Assembly: GCF_900637665.1 (NCBI RefSeq)
Contig: NZ_LR134386.1
Coordinates: 5,324,501 to 5,388,500 of the forward strand
DNA from: Chryseobacterium nakagawai
GTDB lineage: Bacteria > Bacteroidota > Bacteroidia > Flavobacteriales > Weeksellaceae
DNA: 64,000 nucleotides
Direction of reading: 5' to 3'
Shown: in pieces, positions 1 to 8,439 of the stretch
Position numbering within the stretch: position 1 is the stretch's first letter
Layout of the letters: every line of letters begins with the position of its first letter
Program-made: the position numbers and the translations under genes
The notes under the pieces: model-generated
The model's input: the letters and a program-made list of their open reading frames with translations, nothing else
Databases searched by the model: none
What the model was told of the DNA's origin: nothing

Positions 1-453
1 AATCCTTCAAAATGGAATCTTGGAACTACGATTCCTACTCTTGGAGAGGTAAGAGGAAAAATCAGACTACTCAGAAGATTTTCAGCCAACACCGCTAAAG
101 GTATTAATGCTACTTCATGGGCAGATAACACAACCTTTGAAATCAATAATCCGGGAGCTCAGTTGAAAGTTCAGGATTACTATAAGGTTACCAATAATGA
201 TGATAAATGGAACGGAATTTCCAATCTCTTCAATGAAGCTAAAAACAGCAGTAGCGACAAGCTTTTCATCAATTTCACTAGTGGTTATAAACCAGGGATA
301 TTCGGAATTCCTAGTATTCCTACGGTTTCCAACGCCATCAATCCAAAACTTAAAACGTTCTTCCAAAGCAATACAAAAGGATCGTATGGGATAATGCCTA
401 TGGATTTTGTGAATGCTGAACTGGCAGAACTGATTGTAAAAACGAATTTTTAG
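1..453 (+). CDS. PI-PLC-like phosphodiesterase, C-terminal part (5' truncated)
   Basis: The reading frame is open from the first base, so the gene starts outside the window; 150 C-terminal residues are visible, ending at TAG. Seen: GKIRLLRRFS (visible residues 19-28), GINATSWADN (34-43) and VQDYYKV (57-63), followed by an A-rich helix and an INFTSG strand (about residue 92). This order matches the C-terminal half of the X-domain barrel of secreted bacterial phosphatidylinositol-specific phospholipase C, which cleaves phosphatidylinositol to diacylglycerol and a cyclic inositol phosphate. The catalytic histidines of this family lie in the missing N-terminal half and cannot be checked. It converges on a phosphatase gene, which fits a phosphate or lipid scavenging role. 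Family assignment is from recalled pattern, moderately sure. Confidence 0.7.
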   Translation, partial: NPSKWNLGTTIPTLGEVRGKIRLLRRFSANTAKGINATSWADNTTFEINNPGAQLKVQDYYKVTNNDDKWNGISNLFNEAKNSSSDKLFINFTSGYKPGIFGIPSIPTVSNAINPKLKTFFQSNTKGSYGIMPMDFVNAELAELIVKTNF

Positions 454-480
454 TATCGTTAAATATAAATTGTAGTCTTG

Positions 481-510
481 AAGCTGTCTCTTTGTTGAGG
501 CAGCTTTTTT
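481..510 (+). terminator. Rho-independent terminator after the PI-PLC-like gene
   Basis: AAGCTGTCTC and GAGGCAGCTT can pair (one mismatch) around a 6-nt TTTGTT loop and run into a T tract, 28 nt after the stop codon. Confidence 0.8.
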
Positions 511-512
511 AC

Positions 513-619
513 TCTCGCAGATTGAGCAGATAATGCAGATTATTTGTTGGCCATAATAATCAATACTATAATTTTCTTATCCGTAAGTCTCTGCGTAAAT
601 CCGTGCAATCTATGGGAAA
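513..619. repeat. GCAGAT-type extragenic repeat with imperfect inverted ends
   Basis: Most of the 310-nt gap 454-763 is this element. The left arm (513-540) contains three GCAGAT-like units spaced about ten nucleotides apart. The right arm (585-619) holds CTGCGTAAATCCGTGCAATC and is roughly the reverse complement of the left arm. I recall similar sequences scattered between genes in Chryseobacterium and Flavobacterium genomes; that is memory, not a search. It lies between two terminators, so it is probably not part of a coding message. Confidence 0.55.
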
Positions 620-699
620 TAAAATAAGTACACTAAAGTCTTGAAAATCTGGCGGTTTTCATTGGATGTCTTTTTAATGCCGTGATATTGACAACAAAT

Positions 700-735
700 A
701 AAAAGTAGTCTTTATCAGATAGAGACTACTTTTTT
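700..735. terminator. Terminator after the alkaline phosphatase gene
   Basis: Strong hairpin AAAAAGTAGTCT...AGACTACTTTTT with a short loop, with A/T tracts on both sides. It lies 29 nt past the minus-strand stop of the phosphatase gene and can work in both directions between convergent genes. Confidence 0.8.
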
Positions 736-763
736 ATTAAGAATAGAAGTTGATTGGATTCAG

Positions 764-2590
764 CTATTTTTCAATGCCATAAGCGGCCATGATTTTGTTG
801 AAAATTTCCGTATTTTCAAATAATCCTGTGAACTCTTTGGAATTCGGGCCATAGGCAAAAACACTTGACGGAATAGAAGTATGGTCGTTGGTACTAAAAT
901 TTCCGAATACCCAACCCTCTTTCAGGCTTCCATCTAAAAGTGTTAAACCACCGGTTTCATGATCTCCCACTACGACTACTAAAGTTTCTTTATTCTCATC
1001 AGCAAATTTCATTGCTTTTCCTACCACATGATCGAAGTCCAGTAACTCCGTAACCAATTGTTCAATATTGTTGCTGTGTCCGCCGCCATCAGTTTGGGAA
1101 GCTTCCACCATCATAAAGAATCCTTTTTTATTATTCTTCAGGTCATTTAAGGTAAGATCAAAAGCATCTGCTAACCAGTTTCCTCTTCCGCTTGTTACTC
1201 GTTGTGAGGCCAAAGGATCAATAATCAGTGTTCTGTTGTTTATTTTTTCAGCTGATGTAAGACTATGGTATAAATCTACTTTTGCTTCTTTCAATTTCTT
1301 TTCTGTTTCCGGTGTCAATCCGCTCGTAGGGCCACCAATCAGAATTTTTGTTTTGGAGGTTGCAAAATCTTTTAGAATAGGTTCAGAACTATTTCTGTTA
1401 TCAGAATGAGCATAGAAATCCGCTGGTGTTGCATCGGTTACATCGCCGGTAGAGATCAATCCGGAGACTAACCCTTTTGCAGCAATAATATCTGGAATTT
1501 GGGCCAGGGATTTACCTGTTCCATCTACCCCAACAAATGTATTTTTTGTTTTTACTCCTGTAGAAAAGGCGGTAGAACCTGGTGCTGAATCAGTAATATA
1601 GGCGTTCGATGAATTGGTCTTGGATAAACCTGTAGATCTCATATTGAAAACATTCAGCTTTCCTTTATTAGCTGTAAAAGCTGCATAATATTGAGGTAAG
1701 GAAGTTCCATCCGGAATTAAAAGAATTACATTTTTTACTTTTTTACTGATTCCATCTGTTTTATAAGTTGGTGCATAAGTAGCATATTCTTTGGTATTTT
1801 TATAGAAATTCCTTGGAATGGTATTCATGAACTTTTTTAAATCCGGAATATGATCGGTATTGATATAATCTACTCCCATATCCATCAGATTTACCCAGGC
1901 ATTAGGAAAATCAGGAGCTCCATAGAAACGCATCGGTTTCTGTTGAGCATGGGCCTTATCTACAGCCTTTTTGATTTTCTCCGTTTCTTCGTCTCTCGGA
2001 ATTCCTTTTCCGTTCCATTTTACCAGTTCTGGCAAATCTGCACTGAACATTCCCACTCTTTTTAACTGGTCGGTAGAATAATCTTTATTCAGATCTCCAT
2101 CAAAATAAAGATAATTGGGATAGTTTTTAAAATCACCTGGCTGAGGTCTTCCGCCTGTAATCACTATTTTCACTCCAGAATTACCCGTAATTTCAGGATA
2201 TTTTTTCAATGTATTGACCAAAGCGCTCAGGGTTGTCTTATAATCCTGTTTAATATCGATCAACAATTGTAGCTTTTTAGTGGTATCCTTATAGATATTT
2301 CCTTTGTTCAGTTTGATCTGCTTTGAAATATTGTCCAGATAAAGATTCTCCAACGTTCTGTCTGCAGAAAGTTCTTTTTCCGTATGGGCCGCCCAAAGCT
2401 TTCCTTTCACCAGAAAAACATCTGCTTCAATAGACCCGAAATTGGCATAATACGCTTGCCAAAAAGGGATTTCCTGCATATAATCATTATGAGAATGGGC
2501 ATTTCCTACATTATAATTCAAATAATTCTGCGCCTGGTTTTCAGAGAAAACAGCAATAGCAAGTAAACCCAATATTTTTGATAGTTTCAT
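764..2590 (-). CDS. Two-domain GDPD/PI-PLC-like phosphodiesterase fused to alkaline phosphatase
   Basis: A 608-residue exported protein with signal peptide 1-20 (ending NQA-Q). The first domain (about 28-265) has the pattern of GDPD/PLC-like TIM barrels: H32, H34 and D36 in AHSHNDY, E55 and D57 in SIEADVFL, H69. The second domain (about 285-608) is alkaline phosphatase: metal-binding D294 in LLIPDGT, nucleophile S335 in ITDSAPGSTA, GDVTDATPADF near 382-392, D543/H544 in GDHETGG, and H570. The likely joint activity is cleavage of a phosphodiester to a monoester and then release of phosphate in the periplasm or outside. It is the last gene of a SusC-SusD-enzyme operon, 116 nt after susD. Alkaline phosphatase is clear; the substrate of the first domain is inferred. 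Confidence 0.88.
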   Translation of the reverse strand: MKLSKILGLLAIAVFSENQAQNYLNYNVGNAHSHNDYMQEIPFWQAYYANFGSIEADVFLVKGKLWAAHTEKELSADRTLENLYLDNISKQIKLNKGNIYKDTTKKLQLLIDIKQDYKTTLSALVNTLKKYPEITGNSGVKIVITGGRPQPGDFKNYPNYLYFDGDLNKDYSTDQLKRVGMFSADLPELVKWNGKGIPRDEETEKIKKAVDKAHAQQKPMRFYGAPDFPNAWVNLMDMGVDYINTDHIPDLKKFMNTIPRNFYKNTKEYATYAPTYKTDGISKKVKNVILLIPDGTSLPQYYAAFTANKGKLNVFNMRSTGLSKTNSSNAYITDSAPGSTAFSTGVKTKNTFVGVDGTGKSLAQIPDIIAAKGLVSGLISTGDVTDATPADFYAHSDNRNSSEPILKDFATSKTKILIGGPTSGLTPETEKKLKEAKVDLYHSLTSAEKINNRTLIIDPLASQRVTSGRGNWLADAFDLTLNDLKNNKKGFFMMVEASQTDGGGHSNNIEQLVTELLDFDHVVGKAMKFADENKETLVVVVGDHETGGLTLLDGSLKEGWVFGNFSTNDHTSIPSSVFAYGPNSKEFTGLFENTEIFNKIMAAYGIEK

Positions 2591-2649
2591 TCGTTTATTG
2601 TATTGTTTTTATACGTCATATGTAATCTTTCACCTTCCTTTTTAAAAAG

Positions 2650-2684
2650 ACTATATCATCACAGAATTTCTGCAATGATATAGT
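2650..2684 (-). terminator. Attenuator-like hairpin between susD and the phosphatase gene
   Basis: On the minus strand ACTATATCAT and ATGATATAGT pair perfectly, and inside them CAGAA pairs with TTCTG. The stem is followed by CTTTTTAAA. It can stop part of the SusCD transcript before the enzyme gene, lowering enzyme expression relative to the transporter. Confidence 0.6.
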
Positions 2685-2706
2685 GATAATATATATGACT
2701 AAAATT

Positions 2707-4215
2707 TTACCAACCTTCGTTTTGCTTAATAACGCCGTGGCTGTTTACAATCTCAACCTGAGGCACCGCCCAAACATTATGGATTGCCGGATTAAAGTTT
2801 CTTGCAGCCCAAGCTTCTTTTCCGTCCATTCCATGAAGGGGTTTAGCATACGTTGCCTGTGCATCTCCCCAACGGACAAGGTCTCTGTGTCTGTCAGCCC
2901 ATTCACCGGCAAGCTCGCAGCGTCTTTCATGTTTCAGGTCTGCCATTGTACAACCGCTTTTAGAAGTAAGATCAGCGCGTTTTCTGATCATATTGATTTC
3001 CTGATCTGCAGGTTTATTTTGCATAAGCAATGCTTCCGCTTTAATAAGAATTACCTCAGCATAACGCATAATAGGAACTGCAAGGTCTGTACAAGGATAA
3101 TCTCCATTAGCATTTACGTGCCCTTCTTTAAATGGATATTTGAAAGCATCCATATATTTGTTAAACTGGGCTTTTGTAAGGGAGTTTGAGGTAGCATACG
3201 TTCTTACCGCTCCATCAAAAGTAAACTGATCTCCTTCTTTAAGGATGGTTACACTTCGTCTAAGGTCTCCGGTTTCATATTCATCATACAACTCTTTTGT
3301 GGGCTGGAAATATCCCCAGCCATTATATTTTCCCCAACCTTTGTTTTCTAACATTACCCCCGGAAGGATACTTCCTACGCCATTAAATTTAGTAGTACTT
3401 GGGACTGACCAAATATATTCTGAACTATAATTGTTTTCAGCTTTAAAAACATCACCAAAATTATTCAGTAGATTTCTGTTTCCTTTAGTCATTACTTCAT
3501 TCGCCCAATATTCTGCATTCTTCCAATCTTTCATAAACAGATATACTTTTGCCAGCAATGCCCAAGCTGCGGCTTTATGGGGTCTTCCATAATCTTTGGT
3601 TGGAAGTTCTTCCTGGCTAGGCAGTAATTCTGCTGCTTTTTTCAGATCATTTACAATATAATTGTAGTTTTCCATGACATTGGCTGCTCTTGGAATTGGG
3701 TTAGGATCCGGTTCTTTCGTACGGTCTATGATTGGAATACCAGCTTTTTCATTTCCATAACTGTAAGCCATTTCAAAATACATTCTGCTGCTCATAAACA
3801 ACGCTTCTCCCAGATACTTATTTTTGATAGCTTGTGAAGTCTGAATATTATCAATATTACGGATAACACGATTCGCAACACCAATTACTGTATATCTTTT
3901 GTTCCATTGGGTTTCCAGATCTCCGGCAGCAATATAATTACTGCTAAAATTCTTCACATTGTCTGCCTCACTTTTTGATCTTCCTGTTACCATATCATCA
4001 CTGGCATTAATAAACCAGAAAAAGCCTCTTCCATAAAATTCGCTGTCAGAAAGCGGTTTATACATTGCATTAGCTCCGGTAATCAGGTCATTTTCGCTTT
4101 TCCAGAAGTTAGCTTCAGTTGGAGTACCTTCCGGCTCTATATTCAGTTCATTGGTACATGATAATACTGATGCAGACAGCCCTGTTATTAAAATTATTGT
4201 ATTGAAAATCTTCAT
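2707..4215 (-). CDS. SusD/RagB-family outer-membrane lipoprotein
   Basis: A 502-residue lipoprotein with lipobox VLSC (C20). NELNIEPEGTPTEANFWKSE after the lipobox, the helical TPR-like core (about 60-330) and the C-terminal MRYAEVILIKAEALL motif (about 385) are typical of SusD_RagB. These proteins form the lid over a SusC barrel and capture substrate at the cell surface. It starts 27 nt after the susC stop, so it belongs to the same operon. The downstream gene is a phosphodiesterase/phosphatase rather than a glycoside hydrolase, so the ligand is possibly a phosphorylated compound (inference). Confidence 0.92.
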   Translation of the reverse strand: MKIFNTIILITGLSASVLSCTNELNIEPEGTPTEANFWKSENDLITGANAMYKPLSDSEFYGRGFFWFINASDDMVTGRSKSEADNVKNFSSNYIAAGDLETQWNKRYTVIGVANRVIRNIDNIQTSQAIKNKYLGEALFMSSRMYFEMAYSYGNEKAGIPIIDRTKEPDPNPIPRAANVMENYNYIVNDLKKAAELLPSQEELPTKDYGRPHKAAAWALLAKVYLFMKDWKNAEYWANEVMTKGNRNLLNNFGDVFKAENNYSSEYIWSVPSTTKFNGVGSILPGVMLENKGWGKYNGWGYFQPTKELYDEYETGDLRRSVTILKEGDQFTFDGAVRTYATSNSLTKAQFNKYMDAFKYPFKEGHVNANGDYPCTDLAVPIMRYAEVILIKAEALLMQNKPADQEINMIRKRADLTSKSGCTMADLKHERRCELAGEWADRHRDLVRWGDAQATYAKPLHGMDGKEAWAARNFNPAIHNVWAVPQVEIVNSHGVIKQNEGW

Positions 4216-4242
4216 CTTTTTACTTTTAAATTTGTTTTTAGA

Positions 4243-7131
4243 TTAAAACCCGACTTCCAGTCCGAAAATAAATGAACGGGCCTGAGGATATCTTCCGGTA
4301 TCTACACCATAGCTCTCCATTCCTACTTCAGGATCAAAGCCTGTATATTTAGTAATGGTGAACAGGTTATTGCTGGTCACATACACTCTGATTTTATTCA
4401 CGTCAAGTTTTTTGTAAAGCTCTCTTGGTAGCGAGTATCCAACCGTAAGGTTTTTAAGCCTCAAATAAGAACCGTCTTCCACATAGAAATCAGATACTTT
4501 AGAGTAATTACCACTCGGATCGCCCTGTACCACTCTTGGAATATTGGTATTGGTGTTCTGAGGAGTCCATGCATTCAGAATATCTCTGTCCATATTATAA
4601 TTCTGTCCTGTTCCCCCTGGATTTAAAGAAATAAATTTCAATCCGTTGAATATTTTGTTTCCATAAACACCCTGGAAGAATAAGTTAAGGTCAAAGTTCT
4701 TCCAGGTCATATTATAAGACAATCCGTAAGAGAACTTTGGATATGGATTCCCAAGGTTTACAAAATCATTGTTATTCAATACTCCGGTATTGCCTTCTTT
4801 TTTCAGGAATTTAATATCTCCCGGTTTAGCATTAGGCTGAATAAGATTACCATTGGCATCTTTATAATTGTTAATTTCTGCCTGGCTCTGAAAAATCCCA
4901 TCGGTTTTATATCCATAATAAGAATAAAGAGATTCTCCCACCTTTACACGGGTAGGCTTCAAGACTCCACGTATGTTATTACTGTTGATAAAGATCTCAT
5001 CTACATCAGCTAATTGCTTCACCGTGTTTTTTAGTTGACTCAATGTTGCTCCAATGGAATAGGTAAAATCTCCGGTATTTTTACCGTTAAAATTAATTCC
5101 TACTTCATATCCTTTATCCTCGAATAGTCCTGCATTTACATAACGATCTATATAGGTTGCTGTACTTTGAAGGGTGACATTGAAGATTTGATCGGTTGAC
5201 TTCTTCACAAAGTAATCAAATTGCATAGAAAGCCTGTTACGGAAGAAAGAAGCATCCACCCCAAAGTTAGTCTGTTCCGATTTTCCCCATGTCAAAGTAT
5301 TGTTAGCCATTGTCTTTACATAATAAGCAATATTCTGCGATGGATCCTGGCCAAAAATAATATTATTATCACGGATCATCTGCGGATTCACTGCCTGATA
5401 AGAAACCCCACCAAGGTTTCCTAAAATACCATGACTTCCTCTTAATTTCAGGCTGGAGAGCCATACAATATCTTTCATGAAATTTTCTTTGGATACCATC
5501 CATGCTCCTGAAATGGAATAATAATCAGAAAAATGTTTTTCTTTAGAAACTAAAGATGTTCCATCTCTCCTTCCCAATAAACTAATCATATATTTTCCTG
5601 CATAGTCATAGTTTACTCTTGCCAGATAAGAGGTTAAAGCACTTTTGTATTTATAACTATCTGCTTCTCTATAAGTATCAGCTGCATTTTGAAGATATCT
5701 GAAAACTTCGGCTTCATTCCTGAAATCAAAAGTTTTTGCACGGAACCCATCTTCAGTGGTTTTCTGGAATGTTAACCCTGCAAGGAAGTCAAAACTATGT
5801 TTACCTGTTGTGAATTTATAAGTAAGGAGCTGCTCTGCCAGAGAAGTGGATATATTGTTATTCTGATATTCCAAACTGTTGGTATCAAAAATCTTTCCCA
5901 CTTCCAACACTCTGGAAGTAAATTCTTTAACATTTCCAATTTTAAATGTTTGAGCAAAATTGGATTTGAATTTCAAATCTTTAGCTAGAGCAATTTCGAT
6001 ATAAGGATTGATCAAAATCTCATGGGTAGGATTCTGAATGCTGATTCTTTTCAAATAAGCAACAGGGTTAATCATATCTCCATATCCTCCTGCCACATCA
6101 ATTGGCAATCCTGAAAAGGCTCCTGATGGTGTATATACCGGAACGTTGGGTGGATAGTACATTGCCGCAACCAAAGCTCCTGTATATCCGTTCCTTGTGT
6201 TGGCTGTATTTCCGTCAGAATAATTATAATACATATTCTCTCCGATGGTCAACCAGTCTTTCACTTTATGTTCAGAATTTACTCTGAAATTGTATCGTTT
6301 TGCCTGCGTATTTAATAAAATTCCCTCAAGACTTCTATGGTTCATTCCTACGAAGAATTTGGATTTATCACCTCCTCCGCTAAGATTTACATTATATTCC
6401 TGGATAGTCCCTGTACGGAAGATCTCTTTCATCCAGTCGGTTCGGGTAATTCTTCCGTCAGCATATTGATCTGCATTGAATGCCAATGGAAGGTTGCTCA
6501 GTTTTCCCGCATTCTCATACGCTTGCCTCATTACATCCTGGAACTCTGCAGCATTTAAAGATTTTTTTAACCTCCACGCCTGATTAATTCCATATTTAAC
6601 ATCAAAATCTACTGTCAAGGTTCCTTTTTTACCTCTTTTGGTAGTAATCAGGATCACTCCTCCGGAAGATCTTGCTCCATAAATAGCTGCTGAAGCATCC
6701 TTAAGCACAGAAATATCCTGAATATCGTTAGGGTTAATAGCAGGAGTTCCGTTAAAAACAACGCCATCCACAACATAAAGAGGAGATTCTCCATTCACCC
6801 CGCCCAGACCACGGATATTTACTTTAGGAGAGCCATTAGGATCTCCACCTTCGTTCACAACAGTTACTCCGGGAGCTTTTCCCTGGAGAACTTCCCCTAC
6901 TCCAGACAGAGATCTGGAAGTAAGTTTATCCAATGAAGCCTCCGAAACAGCACCGGAAACCTTACTCTTCTTTTGCGTTCCGTATCCAACAACAACAATC
7001 TCATCGATGGATTTTTCTTTTAAACTATCTTTTTTTTGAGAGAGGAACATCGGTGAAGCTGAAATTGCACCAATAAGTAATACCCTACCCGTTAAGTATG
7101 TTACTGAGACAGGGATTTTAAATACATTCAT
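4243..7131 (-). CDS. SusC/RagA-family TonB-dependent outer-membrane transporter
   Basis: A 962-residue TonB-dependent barrel. I start it at the ATG at 7131 (MNVFKIPVSV), giving a signal-like N-terminus; a TTG further upstream would add eight unlikely residues. The TonB-box-like DEIVVVGYG is at 43-51; the plug runs to about 170 and contains NIRGLGGVNGESPLYVVDGV and the SusC-typical SAAIYGARSSGGVILITTK. The barrel ends in SFIFGLEVGF with terminal Phe. There is no N-terminal carboxypeptidase-regulatory-like domain, unlike the SusC at 10343. It heads the operon SusC-SusD-phosphatase fusion and would import the ligand captured by SusD, powered by TonB. Confidence 0.95.
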   Translation of the reverse strand: MNVFKIPVSVTYLTGRVLLIGAISASPMFLSQKKDSLKEKSIDEIVVVGYGTQKKSKVSGAVSEASLDKLTSRSLSGVGEVLQGKAPGVTVVNEGGDPNGSPKVNIRGLGGVNGESPLYVVDGVVFNGTPAINPNDIQDISVLKDASAAIYGARSSGGVILITTKRGKKGTLTVDFDVKYGINQAWRLKKSLNAAEFQDVMRQAYENAGKLSNLPLAFNADQYADGRITRTDWMKEIFRTGTIQEYNVNLSGGGDKSKFFVGMNHRSLEGILLNTQAKRYNFRVNSEHKVKDWLTIGENMYYNYSDGNTANTRNGYTGALVAAMYYPPNVPVYTPSGAFSGLPIDVAGGYGDMINPVAYLKRISIQNPTHEILINPYIEIALAKDLKFKSNFAQTFKIGNVKEFTSRVLEVGKIFDTNSLEYQNNNISTSLAEQLLTYKFTTGKHSFDFLAGLTFQKTTEDGFRAKTFDFRNEAEVFRYLQNAADTYREADSYKYKSALTSYLARVNYDYAGKYMISLLGRRDGTSLVSKEKHFSDYYSISGAWMVSKENFMKDIVWLSSLKLRGSHGILGNLGGVSYQAVNPQMIRDNNIIFGQDPSQNIAYYVKTMANNTLTWGKSEQTNFGVDASFFRNRLSMQFDYFVKKSTDQIFNVTLQSTATYIDRYVNAGLFEDKGYEVGINFNGKNTGDFTYSIGATLSQLKNTVKQLADVDEIFINSNNIRGVLKPTRVKVGESLYSYYGYKTDGIFQSQAEINNYKDANGNLIQPNAKPGDIKFLKKEGNTGVLNNNDFVNLGNPYPKFSYGLSYNMTWKNFDLNLFFQGVYGNKIFNGLKFISLNPGGTGQNYNMDRDILNAWTPQNTNTNIPRVVQGDPSGNYSKVSDFYVEDGSYLRLKNLTVGYSLPRELYKKLDVNKIRVYVTSNNLFTITKYTGFDPEVGMESYGVDTGRYPQARSFIFGLEVGF

Positions 7132-7152
7132 GACATCCTTTTTAATTAGATG

Positions 7153-7160
7153 CAAAATTA
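7153..7160 (-). promoter_or_regulatory. Candidate -7 element for the susC operon
   Basis: On the minus strand TAATTTTG matches the Bacteroidota -7 consensus TAnnTTTG, 21 nt before the chosen ATG. No TTG is seen 17-23 nt upstream; TGTAAC lies there instead, so an alternative sigma factor or activator is possible. Confidence 0.35.
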
Positions 7161-7446
7161 GAACAGCCCCACCTCCTGTTACATTAAGATTTCCTTATGT
7201 TTTTATTAAGAAATTTTAGTTTTTCAACAAGCCTCGATTTCTCACCCAAAAACTAATACTCTTATTTTCAATACAATAAATTAATAAAATAATTATTCCT
7301 GAAATATTCTATGCATAACTGAGATTAACTTTATTTTAAGTTTGTCATCCATCAGGGGGTAATAAATAATAATGGAATAACAGATTTCACATCTTTCTGC
7401 TGAAGTATTCCAGAGTAATAAATGACAGACTTCCCTTTTCTTTTTT
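7161..7446. other. Divergent intergenic region without a gene
   Basis: The 414 nt between the susC start and the dehydrogenase start hold only the two candidate promoter elements listed separately. The rest is AT-rich with no convincing reading frame, RNA or repeat. Confidence 0.5.
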
Positions 7447-7454
7447 TACATTTG
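7447..7454 (+). promoter_or_regulatory. Candidate -7 element for the dehydrogenase gene
   Basis: TACATTTG matches TAnnTTTG and would give a leader of about 85 nt before the ATG at 7546. No good -33 TTG is visible at the usual distance. Confidence 0.3.
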
Positions 7455-7545
7455 CTGAAAATAGATTTTCCTGCTCACCGAGCATCAAAAAAACGGATTA
7501 GTAATGACCAGGAAAAATGAAACTCATAAAAACAGTACGAATTAA

Positions 7546-8334
7546 ATGACCATTATCATCACAGGAACCTCCTCCGGAATTGGATTTGCTTTGGCCGAAT
7601 ACTTCGGTAAAAAAGGACACAAAGTATTTGGTTTAAGCCGAAAATATACGGAAAGTCAGTATTTTAAATCTATCCCGACAGATGTTACTGATAACACCGC
7701 TGTTCAGAATGCTATTGCTGAGGTCCTGAAAATAGAAACCAAAATTGATGTCCTTATCAACAATGCCGGAATGGGAATGGTAGGTGCTGTGGAAGATTCT
7801 AACAAAGAAGATATCCTTAAACTTTTCAGCCTTAATCTTGCCGGGCCTGTTCAGATGATGAGCGCGGTTCTTCCTACAATGAGAGCACATAAATTCGGAA
7901 AAATCATTAATGTATCCAGTATCGGAAGTGAAATGGGATTACCTTTCCGCGGGTTCTATTCTGCCTCAAAATCTGCTTTGGATAAAGTAACGGAAGCGAT
8001 GAGGTATGAAGTGTATCCTTGGAATATCGATGTGTGCTCTTTACATTTGGGTGATATTAAAACCAATATTGCAGACAATAGAGTGATTGCCCAGGTTTCC
8101 CAGCCTTATAAAAATGTTTTCGATAAAGTGTATGCTTTGATGAATGCTCATGTAGACGAGGGAACTGAACCACTGGAGGTAGCAGAATACATTGAAAAAC
8201 TTTTAGGAAAGAATAAATGGAAAGCTCATTATTATTTTGGTAAATTCGGGCAGAAAATCGGAGTTCCGTTGAAATGGATTCTTCCACAAGGAATTTATGA
8301 GAATTTAATGAAGAAATATAATAAACTGGATTAA
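7546..8334 (+). CDS. Short-chain dehydrogenase/reductase (SDR)
   Basis: A 262-residue cytosolic oxidoreductase of the classical SDR type. The NAD(P)-binding motif TGTSSGIG is at 6-13, NNAG at 72-75, and the catalytic set S125 (NVSSIGS), Y138 and K142 (YSASK). The length is normal for the family. The substrate cannot be told from sequence; the overall pattern is close to the broad group that acts on lipid or sugar alcohols and ketones. It stands alone between the susC operon and the Omp85-like gene, 105 nt upstream of the latter, with a repeat element between them. Confidence 0.9.
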   Translation: MTIIITGTSSGIGFALAEYFGKKGHKVFGLSRKYTESQYFKSIPTDVTDNTAVQNAIAEVLKIETKIDVLINNAGMGMVGAVEDSNKEDILKLFSLNLAGPVQMMSAVLPTMRAHKFGKIINVSSIGSEMGLPFRGFYSASKSALDKVTEAMRYEVYPWNIDVCSLHLGDIKTNIADNRVIAQVSQPYKNVFDKVYALMNAHVDEGTEPLEVAEYIEKLLGKNKWKAHYYFGKFGQKIGVPLKWILPQGIYENLMKKYNKLD

Positions 8335-8357
8335 AATTAGTTGATTGATAAAACGCA

Positions 8358-8400
8358 TTGTCATTTTGAACGGAATGAAATGCAGTGAAGAATCTTTGTA
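8358..8400. repeat. GTCATTTTGAACG-type extragenic repeat
   Basis: The stretch beginning GTCATTTTGAACGGAATGAA and ending GTGAAGAATCT resembles a short repeat I recall between genes in many Flavobacteriales genomes (GTCATTCTGAACGAAGTGAAGAATC type). Only one copy is seen in this window, so the assignment rests on memory. Confidence 0.5.
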
Positions 8401-8439
8401 TTTTTCCACAAGCCTTCAACTTATATTCGGAATGGTCAA

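Noticed and set aside
1068..1409. Long antisense frame inside the alkaline phosphatase gene, and similar antisense frames in other large genes
   Set aside because: They are mirror frames of strongly coding genes, with no start context or recognisable protein.
7131..7155. Upstream TTG start for the first SusC
   Set aside because: The first ATG at 7131 gives a normal N-terminus, and the TTG sits in the -7 element.
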